Both the position numbers and the translations under genes were made by a program. Below are positions 17,305 through 24,059 of a stretch of 64,000 bases of DNA, piece after piece. The stretch's first letter is position 1. Each line of letters opens with the position of its first letter. This stretch comes from Denitrobaculum tricleocarpae. GTDB taxonomy: Bacteria; Pseudomonadota; Alphaproteobacteria; Kiloniellales; Kiloniellaceae. The stretch lies in assembly GCF_007004665.1 (NCBI RefSeq), contig NZ_ML660052.1:62001-126000 (forward strand), read 5' to 3'. Below the pieces are notes generated by a model. It worked only from the letters and a program-made list of their open reading frames with translations, did no database searches and was not told the DNA's origin.

Positions 17305-17976
17305 CTAGCTCTCCTCGTCGGCGGCCAGAATGTTTTCGAATTCGATGTTCTGCGCCTTGATCACCGCCTGGGTGCGGCTGTAGACCTTGAGCTTACGCAG
17401 GATTGCCGAGACATGGGCTTTGACCGTGGTCTCGCCGACGCTCAGTTCATAGGCGATCTGTTTGTTCAGCTTGCCTTCGCTCAGCATCCGCAGTACCCGG
17501 AACTGCTGCGGGGTCAGGGTGGAGAGCTGCTTGGCGAGATCGCCGTTGCTGCCCGGTGCGCTCTCGGCATCTTCCCCGTCGCGCTGGTAACTCGGGGGCA
17601 GGAAAACGCCGCCGGCCAGGGTCTCCAGGATGGCTTCCTTCAGCATGGATTTGGGCGAGGATTTCGGAATGAAACCGACCACGCCGTAGCTCAGAGCCTC
17701 GGCCACGATCCGCCGGTCGTCATTGCCGGACACCACGACCACGGGCAGCTTCGGGTGCTGGGTGCGGATCGTCAGCAGGCCGTTGAAGCCTGTGGTGTCG
17801 GGAATGTTCAGATCGAGCAGAACCAGATCGATGTCGCTGTTGTCGGAGATGGCCTCGACCGTCTCCTGCAGGTTTCGCGCTTCCAGCACCTCTGCGTCAT
17901 CGAAGGCCTGCCTGATCGAGCTGCAGACAGCTTCACGGAAAAGCGGATGATCGTCGACGATCAGAATTTTTTGCAT
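17305..17976 (-). CDS. LuxR/NarL-family response regulator
   Basis: A 223 aa two-component regulator: receiver domain with acidic pocket (VDDH, residues 8-10), phospho-acceptor Asp55 (LLDLNIPD) and conserved Lys (GFIPKSSP), then a LuxR HTH (LTPQQFRVLRMLSEGKLNKQIAYEL...ETTVKAHVSAILRKL). It resembles the AgmR/ErbR and ExaE group that activates quinoprotein alcohol dehydrogenase genes in Pseudomonas. It probably receives phosphate from the hybrid kinase nearby. Three 20 bp-spaced direct repeats lie about 100 bp upstream of its start. Confidence 0.9.
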   Translation of the reverse strand: MQKILIVDDHPLFREAVCSSIRQAFDDAEVLEARNLQETVEAISDNSDIDLVLLDLNIPDTTGFNGLLTIRTQHPKLPVVVVSGNDDRRIVAEALSYGVVGFIPKSSPKSMLKEAILETLAGGVFLPPSYQRDGEDAESAPGSNGDLAKQLSTLTPQQFRVLRMLSEGKLNKQIAYELSVGETTVKAHVSAILRKLKVYSRTQAVIKAQNIEFENILAADEES

Positions 17977-18449
17977 AGTCTGTTCCAGCTCGGCATGCGC
18001 GCTGGTCCAATCTTGGTTTCTTGTTCCGTCCGCCCGGAATGGACCGGATCGGCAGTCGGTGAGACCTTTCAGACTAACGTTTCTCGGGTCGAATTAACGC
18101 CTCTCGGGTCGGGTTAATACCTCTCGGTGCCTCTTATCGTCGATGGGGCAATCCTTCAGCGCGTATGGCGCAAGGCCGCGCGGATCTTCGAAATTCGTGC
18201 GATCGCCCACAGATGTAAACCTGCCTGCAACTCCGCGTAAACCCATCAAACAGTTATATAAACCGCCTATGAACGTTGAAGTATGAGCAGGGCTTTTGCA
18301 ACAGTCTTGCTTGCCGGAACAGTTTATCCATACCTTCGGCGATTGCCGCATAAGACTTTCGTATCACATGACTGGCGTCCGGGTTTCACGTTCAGGTCCC
18401 ACTGGCGGAACCTGCCGGCAACCCCGGACAGCAGCCCTGAACCCGCTTG
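17977..18449. other. Intergenic region upstream of the LuxR-type regulator
   Basis: About 470 bases containing the regulator's promoter region and the direct repeats described separately. I see no coding sequence or RNA gene in the remaining bases. Confidence 0.5.
18075..18131. repeat. Three direct repeats at exactly 20 bp spacing
   Basis: TAACGTTTCTCGGGTCG (18075), TAACGCCTCTCGGGTCG (18095) and TAATACCTCTCGGTGCC (18115) start exactly 20 bp apart, two helical turns. This spacing places them on one DNA face, as expected of regulator binding sites for the LuxR-type gene that starts at 17976. Confidence 0.7.
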
Positions 18450-18929
18450 TTATCCGCGGTCTGCAGGCGTGTTCTGAGATGGATCCCGGTTTGGCTCGGG
18501 ATCGGTTTGATTGTTGCAGACACCGAACCAGGGCGGGCGCGCGTTGGAATAGAGCGACGTAAAGACATTGTTCCGGCTCAGCCAGGCGCCCTGAACACGG
18601 TAGGCCTCCTGCTCGCGGTAGGCCCAGGACAGGCAGGCGGTCTCGGCATCGAAAGCCTGGTTTTCCTGCTGCAGATAATGCACCAGTTCATGCAGCAGGA
18701 TGCCGCGGTCTTTCAGGTCCCGGATCGGATCCATGCGGTCATCGAGATAGACGATGTTGCTGCCGTAAGGATGCCAGCCGAAAACCTGGCAGGGGTTATC
18801 GCAAGCGCGCTGTTGAAGCTCGCTCTGCGGCACGAAAGCGACTTCCGGCGGACGTTCCACGGGCGCGTAACCTGTAAAGGCCTGGGCGAAGAGCATCAGC
18901 TCGGCCACGATTTCGGCCAGCCGGGTCAA
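18450..18929 (-). CDS. DUF6647-like small metalloprotease-type protein
   Basis: About 159 aa. The motif LLHELVHYLQ contains HExxH, a zinc metallopeptidase signature, and a downstream acidic segment (AFDAETACLSWAYREQEAYRVQ) could provide the third ligand. The family, DUF6647 as far as I remember, has no assigned role. The only upstream in-frame start is a TTG at 18929; an ATG at 18896 is an alternative. Two cysteines (ACDNPCQV) suggest an extracytoplasmic location, but a signal peptide is weak with this start, so the real N-terminus may differ. Confidence 0.7.
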   Translation of the reverse strand: MTRLAEIVAELMLFAQAFTGYAPVERPPEVAFVPQSELQQRACDNPCQVFGWHPYGSNIVYLDDRMDPIRDLKDRGILLHELVHYLQQENQAFDAETACLSWAYREQEAYRVQGAWLSRNNVFTSLYSNARPPWFGVCNNQTDPEPNRDPSQNTPADRG

Positions 18930-19105
18930 TCTCCGGATCCCGTCATGCTGTGACCGGTCGCAAACAGCCGCCTTGCCGCGCCCATGCCGGCCCCCCTATT
19001 GTTCATTGGCACAATTGCTCCCGTTCAGCGGTCTTGCTATCACTTTTCTACCTGTCAAAGGTGACCAGACCCTGAAAGCGGCCCGAAAGAAAGCCCGCAA
19101 CGCCC

Positions 19106-19170
19106 GTCAAACAGCCCAGTCAAACAGCCCAGTCAAACAGCCCAGTCAAACAGCCCAGTCAAACAGCAAG
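19106..19170 (+). repeat. Five tandem 13 bp repeats in the 5' leader of the next gene
   Basis: GTCAAACAGCCCA is repeated at 19106, 19119, 19132 and 19145, with a fifth partial copy (GTCAAACAGCAAG) at 19158. The last copy runs into the AAGGAG ribosome site of the gene that starts at 19179. The unit is not a multiple of three and is non-coding. Confidence 0.9.
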
Positions 19171-19178
19171 GAGTCGAG

Positions 19179-19556
19179 ATGACCAAAAGCCTGATGCCAG
19201 CCGCTCTCTCAATGATACTTCTGCTGTCCCCCGTGATGCTCTCTCCCCTGGGCGGGCAGGTGGCCCGCGCTCATGATATCACCAACGACTACAGCACCGC
19301 CACGCGGGCCGACTATGTGTTCGCCTGCATGTCGAGCAACGGCCAGAGCCGCCAGGTGCTCGAGCGCTGTTCCTGCAGCATCGACGTCATTGCCTCGCTC
19401 CTGCCTTATGAGCGTTATGTCGAGGCCGAGACCGTGCTGCGGCTTCGTCATCTGGGCGGCGAGAAAGGCACGGTCTTTCGTGCCGGCGTCGAATTCAAGA
19501 ACGCAGTTTCCGACTTGAAACGCGCCCAGGCGGAAGCGGAGATCCGCTGCTTCTGA
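19179..19556 (+). CDS. Small exported cysteine-containing protein of unknown function
   Basis: A 125 aa protein with an N-terminal signal peptide (about residues 1-31, ending VARAH). The mature part has four cysteines: C50, C64, C66 and C124, in CMSSNGQSRQVLERCSCSIDVIA and the C-terminal RCF. This is enough for one or two disulfides. I do not recognise a named family. Its place next to the SoxYZ-like carrier and the zinc metallohydrolase suggests a periplasmic partner of the quinoprotein system. A strong AAGGAG site precedes the ATG. Tandem repeats in the leader are noted separately. Confidence 0.75.
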   Translation: MTKSLMPAALSMILLLSPVMLSPLGGQVARAHDITNDYSTATRADYVFACMSSNGQSRQVLERCSCSIDVIASLLPYERYVEAETVLRLRHLGGEKGTVFRAGVEFKNAVSDLKRAQAEAEIRCF

Positions 19557-19628
19557 AACCTGCCCGGCCTCTCGGTTTGACAAGTCTCCTGGTTTGACGG
19601 CTTGGCCGGTCACATGATTTTGCCGGTC

Positions 19629-20492
19629 TTAAGATTCTGATTGCGCGGATTCGATATCCCAGGACTTGGTGAAGATCTGATCTTCCGTGTCCTCGATCAC
19701 GACATTGATCTGGCTGCTGCCGTTTGGCAGGTAGTGAAAGCGGATCGAGGGATCTTCGCTGAGCGAGATGGCGCCTTCGACCGCGAGGATCACCTCGTCG
19801 CCCTGGCGCACTTCGATGTCACTGACATAGTGGGCGGGCACAAAGTAGCGGGTGAGCTGATCCATCTGCAGGCCGGAATGATTCGGATGGCGGATCATGA
19901 TCTGCGCCTCGCGCAGCTCGCTGATCGCCGGTTTGGCGGCTGTTGCGCTTGCGGGCGCGGAGAACTGCCGCAGCTTCATTTTGCCCATGCTCGCCAGGGC
20001 TTCGTCCGGATCCTTGGTGGCAGGGGCCGAGCAGCCGCCCGAGGCCTTTACGAAGCGGCTGACCATATAGAGCTGCCCGTCGTTTGCCTCCGCGATGGCG
20101 CGGACATGGGAATAGGCATTGACCCTGACCCTGGTCGAGAGGGACGCGAGGCCAATGGATTTACCCAGGTGGAACACAGCCGCGACCGGCGCCGGGTTCT
20201 CGTCGATCACCAGGGTAATAGTCTTGATGAAGCGGTCTTTTTCCTGCGGGCGCAACGCGGAGATGTCGATCGGCACCACCGCGGCATCGTGAGCGCGGTA
20301 GGGGGCTTCGAGCTGCACCCAGTCCGTGCCGTCCAGAATCGGCTGGTCTCCAAAGACCTCTTCCTTGAGGTCCGGCCAGGTATCTTCGGCGGCAAAGACG
20401 GGCCGGGCCGCCAAAAGAGCGCCTGCGCCCAGCGCGAGAGACGCCACGCGCCGCCGCGTGATTTTTGCGTTTAAAGGATTAAAACCGCTCAT
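19629..20492 (-). CDS. Quinoprotein dehydrogenase-associated SoxYZ-like carrier protein
   Basis: A 287 aa periplasmic fusion of a SoxY-like and a SoxZ-like domain. A twin-arginine signal (ITRRRVASLALGAGALL) opens the protein. The SoxY half ends in the carrier motif SGGCSAP with Cys154, the swinging-arm cysteine; the SoxZ half (LREAQIMIRHPNHSGLQMDQ...PAHYVSDIEV) follows. SoxYZ carries sulfur intermediates as a thioester-like adduct in sulfur oxidation, but the quinoprotein-associated version has no proven cargo. It forms a unit with the metallohydrolase upstream on the same strand. Confidence 0.9.
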   Translation of the reverse strand: MSGFNPLNAKITRRRVASLALGAGALLAARPVFAAEDTWPDLKEEVFGDQPILDGTDWVQLEAPYRAHDAAVVPIDISALRPQEKDRFIKTITLVIDENPAPVAAVFHLGKSIGLASLSTRVRVNAYSHVRAIAEANDGQLYMVSRFVKASGGCSAPATKDPDEALASMGKMKLRQFSAPASATAAKPAISELREAQIMIRHPNHSGLQMDQLTRYFVPAHYVSDIEVRQGDEVILAVEGAISLSEDPSIRFHYLPNGSSQINVVIEDTEDQIFTKSWDIESAQSES

Positions 20493-20609
20493 GTCTTAGC
20501 TCCATCCGCTGGACCGCTCTCTTGCAAAGCGGTCTCTATTCTATGCCAATTCTCTTCTTTCGTCACCCTTCAGGCGTGGCCAACCGGGGTCGGATTACTC
20601 AGGGTTGCG

Positions 20610-21533
20610 TTATTCCCATTCCAGCTCGGCGAAGCCCGCCGTCGCGTTGCGCGTGTTGAACTCTTCGAACAGCAGCCACTTGTCTTTCTCCGACTGTCCG
20701 GCCTGCCCGGAGGCATGGCGCATGGTTTTGCCCTCCGCGATCAGGCCGCGCAGGTCCGCCGCCAGCTTGGTCAGATAGGCCCGTTGCGGCGCAAGCGCTT
20801 CGGGCCAGGGCAGGGAGACCGGGCCGTGACCGGGCACCGCGCGGGCCACCGGCAGCGCCTTGAGCTTATCCATCACTTCAAGCCAGCCTTTCAGACGGCC
20901 GTCCACCACCGGCAGATGTTTCTGAAACAGCAGGTCGCCGGTCCAGAGCGTGCCGGTGGTCTCGTCCAGGACCGTCAGGTCCGCATCGGTGTGGGCGGTT
21001 TGATAGGCGTCCAGGATCAGACGCCGTCCGCCGAGATCCAGCACGGACCGAGCCTCGACCACTTGCGAAGGCGGAATGATTTCCGTGCCGTCGAAGGCTG
21101 CGGAATCGAGCAACAGCTTGTTGGCTTCCAGGTAATGTGCGCCGCGCGCCTGCATCGCCCGCGCCAGATTGCGGTGGCCGATAAAGCCGGGCGCATCCTG
21201 CAGGAAGGCGGCATTGCCGAAAACATGATCCGGATGGACATGGGTGTTGATGACGTAACGGATCGGCAGGTCGCTGCGCAGTCTGATCGCGGCCCGCAGG
21301 CGTGCGCCGTCCAGAAAGCTGCCGCCGCTGTCGATGACCGCGATGCTCTCTCCGCCGATCACGAAGCCGATGTTGGCGATGCCCCCCGCGTTGCTTTTAT
21401 CGATCAGCGCATGCACGCCCTGTCGCACGAAGGCACCCGGTGCGACCTCAATGACTTCGGCGGGAGTCACCTCGGCTGCATGCGCCGCGCTCTGCGAAAG
21501 CATCAGGAAGGCAGTGAGGATGAGGCGTATCAC
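20610..21533 (-). CDS. Quinoprotein relay system zinc metallohydrolase (SoxH-like)
   Basis: A 307 aa exported metallo-beta-lactamase-fold protein. The metal motif THVHPDHVFGNAAF is intact and a second His/Asp site (TAHTDADL; PGHG) follows. A signal peptide (MIRLILTAFLMLSQSAAHA) is visible when the GTG at 21533 is used as start. Longer frames upstream run into the foldback element at 21547-21808 and are not believable. That element sits only 13 bp before the start and probably removed the original ribosome site and promoter. It works, presumably, with the SoxYZ-like carrier. Confidence 0.85.
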   Translation of the reverse strand: MIRLILTAFLMLSQSAAHAAEVTPAEVIEVAPGAFVRQGVHALIDKSNAGGIANIGFVIGGESIAVIDSGGSFLDGARLRAAIRLRSDLPIRYVINTHVHPDHVFGNAAFLQDAPGFIGHRNLARAMQARGAHYLEANKLLLDSAAFDGTEIIPPSQVVEARSVLDLGGRRLILDAYQTAHTDADLTVLDETTGTLWTGDLLFQKHLPVVDGRLKGWLEVMDKLKALPVARAVPGHGPVSLPWPEALAPQRAYLTKLAADLRGLIAEGKTMRHASGQAGQSEKDKWLLFEEFNTRNATAGFAELEWE

Positions 21534-21546
21534 GCGGCGGCCCGAG

Positions 21547-21808
21547 GGTCTGTTGAGATTCAGGATATTGCCGAGGTTGCTCAGAGATAAAGCGAGGTTA
21601 GGAGCGAGGAGGCAGAACATGCTGGGCATATTCAACGACGAGCGACGACAACTCGCTTTATCTCTGAGCAATCCTTCCAGGACGGGTCGTATTTTGTCAG
21701 CTGTCGCGTCGCGAGCGCCTTGTGTGGGGTCCACCACACCGCGCCACTCGCTCCTAACCGCTGATAAAATATGACCCGCCACGACAACATCCTGAATCTC
21801 AACAGACC
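21547..21808. mobile_element. Foldback/MITE-like element with IS5-type ends
   Basis: A 262 bp segment with 24 bp terminal inverted repeats starting GGTCTGTTGAGATTCAGGAT, 23 of 24 positions matching. It carries nested internal inverted repeats: TTGCTCAGAGATAAAGCGAG against its complement at 21653-21672, and GGTTAGGAGCGAG against CTCGCTCCTAACC. No transposase is encoded. Flanks are CGAG on the left and CTAG on the right, consistent with a CTAG target of IS427-group IS5 elements with one base changed. The right CTAG contains the stop codon of the pentapeptide gene. Confidence 0.85.
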
Positions 21809-22654
21809 CTAGTCAAAAACCGCGTATTTCGCGTTCAGCGCCTGATCGAGATCGACGATCTGATCCACGCCCTGTGCACCGTTGAAGCGCGCGCTCTCGA
21901 TGTCCGCTTTCCGGAACACCGCACCGCTGAGCTCGGCGCCCGTGAAACGCGCGCCCGCGGCCTCCACTTGCATCAGGTTCGCGCCGGTCAGTCTGGCGTT
22001 GGTGAAGTCGGCGAATTCCAGCATGCCCATGGCCAGGTCGGCGTTCTCCAGATTGGCACCGGTCAGATCCGCCTTGATCAGTGAAACCCGCATCAGGCCC
22101 ATGGGCTGGTTTTTCATATCCGCCGAGAGCGTCGCGCCGGAGAGGTTGGCATTCTGAAGCTTCGCGCGTTCGAAGTTGGAGACCAGCCGTGCGCCCCGCA
22201 GGTCGCTGCCGGTCATGTCGCTCTCGGCGAAGACAGTCGAAAAGGCGCTGGCGTTCCGCAGGTCCGCGCCGACCAGACTTGCGCCCCGGAGGATCGCCAG
22301 ATCCAGATTGGCGCCCGAGAGGTTTGTGCCGCTCAGATCGGCCTTCTGGGCTTCGACACCGCGCAGATTGGCGTTGGAGAGGTCACTGTCCTTGAGGCTC
22401 GTGCCGCGCAGGTTCGCCGCCTGAAAATCGAGACCGGAGAGTTTCAAGCCGGAGAGATCACGCCCTGAAAAATCCGGTTGTTTGGACTCCTTGGCGTCGG
22501 CGGCCAGTTGTGCCGCGACCTGCTCCGCGCTCATGTCCTGCCCCTGTGCCGGCGGGGCACTCAAGAGAGCGGCAGTGAGGCCGAGCGCACACAGCAAGCG
22601 CATACCGATGTCTGAAACGAGATCGGTTGTGTGGACTGCAACGGGCGTTGGCAT
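21809..22654 (-). CDS. Exported pentapeptide-repeat protein
   Basis: About 281 aa with a hydrophobic leader (MRLLCALGLTAALLSAPPAQGQ, from about residue 18) and some 35 pentapeptide units of the A(D/N)Lxx type from about residue 62 to the C-terminus. These form a right-handed quadrilateral beta-helix. The function is unknown, but such genes often sit in quinoprotein clusters beside the SoxYZ-like carrier. I chose the ATG at 22654 after a GGAG site; an ATG 17 codons later is possible. The TAG stop is embedded in the CTAG target of the neighbouring foldback element, so the insertion stopped exactly at the coding end. Confidence 0.85.
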   Translation of the reverse strand: MPTPVAVHTTDLVSDIGMRLLCALGLTAALLSAPPAQGQDMSAEQVAAQLAADAKESKQPDFSGRDLSGLKLSGLDFQAANLRGTSLKDSDLSNANLRGVEAQKADLSGTNLSGANLDLAILRGASLVGADLRNASAFSTVFAESDMTGSDLRGARLVSNFERAKLQNANLSGATLSADMKNQPMGLMRVSLIKADLTGANLENADLAMGMLEFADFTNARLTGANLMQVEAAGARFTGAELSGAVFRKADIESARFNGAQGVDQIVDLDQALNAKYAVFD

Positions 22655-22796
22655 AGGGGGCTCCAATCGCAAGGAGAAGCGCCTGCAAGGCGGCGCCTCG
22701 CCCGTTCCTGTCAGGGGAAGGGCGAGGGCCGTACGCGGCGGGAGCTTCCTGTAACGCCTGAAGACTAACGCAAAGCCGGGCGGTGCCCCAATGCTG

Positions 22797-23726
22797 CTAT
22801 GGTATAAGGCCCGATGGTACAGACTGGGCAATCTCGCGATCGATCTGTCGCGCCAAGACTTCCGTGGCCGGGGTTATGGGCAGGCGTACTTCGGGGCTGG
22901 CGATCAGGCCGCTGCGCCAGAGCCAGTGTTTCGCCGCCGCCGGACTCGGCTCGGAAAAGAGCAAGCGCGGAATCGGCGAGAGCTGCTGCCAGGCCCTCAG
23001 CGCAGCGGGTTGATCGCCCTGCAGCAGCCGCGTCCGGATCCCTGCAAAGTCTGCGGTCATGACATGGCCTGAGGCGAGAATACCGCCATCGGCGCCTTGA
23101 ACCAGCGCGCTGTAATAGAGCGCGTCCTCTCCTGTCAGCACCGCGAAACCCTCGGGCCGGTCACGCAGCAGCTCGAAGGATTGGCTGGCATCCGCGCAGC
23201 AATCCTTGAGCCCCACGATGTTCGGGTGCTCGGCCAGGCGCAGCAGGGTTTCGTTCTCCAGGTTCACGCCGGTTCTATAGGGAATGTTGTAGATCATGAT
23301 CGGCTTGCTGCTGCCCTCTGCCAGGGCGGTGAAATGCTGGAACAGCCCGGCCTGCGAAGGCCGGGAGTAGTAGGGACAGGCGATCAGATAGCCCACGATG
23401 GGCCAGTCCGCTGTGCGCGCCAGGGCCTTGACCAGTTTGCGGGTATCGCTGCCCGAGAGCCCGAGGTAGAGCGGCAGGTCCCGGCCCTTTTCAGCAATGG
23501 TCTCGGCGCTGACGGCAACCAGCCGCTCGACCTCCGCTTTCTCGAGGGTCAGGCCTTCACCGGTCGTGGCTGCCAGGATCAGGCCGTCAACCGGCTCTTC
23601 CAGGTAATGGGCGACGAGCCGCCGGGTTGAAGCCTCGTCGAGAGCACCCTCCAGAAAGGGCGTGATCAACGGCAGCCACAGGCCGCTCAAGCCGGGGGAG
23701 TTGGGGTCTCTTGTCACCTTTTCCAT
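22797..23726 (-). CDS. Dihydrodipicolinate synthase family protein (dapA paralogue)
   Basis: A 309 aa class I aldolase. The Schiff-base Lys is in GLKDCCAD and the catalytic Tyr/Arg segment reads YNIPYRTG, compared with YNVPGRTG in most DapA enzymes. The Thr pair of the substrate loop is present (AATTGEGLT). Lysine biosynthesis (pyruvate plus aspartate semialdehyde to HTPA) is possible, but a related aldolase is equally plausible because of the changed loop and the non-standard neighbourhood (dapA is usually next to smpB in this class). Start ATG at 23726. A structured leader with a terminator hairpin lies directly upstream. Confidence 0.85.
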   Translation of the reverse strand: MEKVTRDPNSPGLSGLWLPLITPFLEGALDEASTRRLVAHYLEEPVDGLILAATTGEGLTLEKAEVERLVAVSAETIAEKGRDLPLYLGLSGSDTRKLVKALARTADWPIVGYLIACPYYSRPSQAGLFQHFTALAEGSSKPIMIYNIPYRTGVNLENETLLRLAEHPNIVGLKDCCADASQSFELLRDRPEGFAVLTGEDALYYSALVQGADGGILASGHVMTADFAGIRTRLLQGDQPAALRAWQQLSPIPRLLFSEPSPAAAKHWLWRSGLIASPEVRLPITPATEVLARQIDREIAQSVPSGLIP

Positions 23727-23760
23727 CTGTCTCGGTCTCCTGTTGTGCCGGAGACGAGAC

Positions 23761-23932
23761 AAAAATAAACCCCGTCCAAACCGGCGGGGTTCAATGTGAT
23801 CTCGTATCTGTGCGTCAGTCAGCGCGCACAGCGATCCCTTGGCCCCGGTAGCGGGGGCCGTTTCAGCGCGAAAAGCTTCTTGCGGGCCTGGATCATGCCG
23901 GAGATGTCGCAGGGAATCGGGGCCCTTGTCAA
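23761..23932 (-). promoter_or_regulatory. Candidate transcription attenuator with leader peptide upstream of the dapA paralogue
   Basis: Reading the minus strand: a -35-like TTGACA (23927-23932), 17 bp, a weak -10 CGACAT (23904-23909), then a 25-codon open frame (23896-23819) starting 7 bases after the -10. The frame begins MIQARKKLFALKR and holds three Lys and five Arg codons. A hairpin GGCCCC/GGGGCC lies inside it, a second (CTGTGCG/CGCACAG) carries the stop codon in its loop, and a third (AACCCCG/CGGGGTT, 23768-23791) is followed by TTTATTTTT, an intrinsic terminator 35 bases before dapA. This is the layout of translation-coupled attenuation. Confidence 0.6.
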
Positions 23933-24059
23933 GGCGGACGAGGAGGCTTCAAAAAAGCGGCGCGCGGATCACCAGGTCTTTTGACCTTCGGGCGGCATTG
24001 CGGGCATACTCTGCGCGTTGCATCCGGCCTCCCTTTGCCGCTACGTCGATACTTCCAGA

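Noticed and set aside
21534-21782. N-terminal extension of the zinc metallohydrolase to 390 codons
   Set aside because: The extra residues are coded by the foldback element. The signal peptide starts at the GTG 21533, so the extension is an accident of the insertion.
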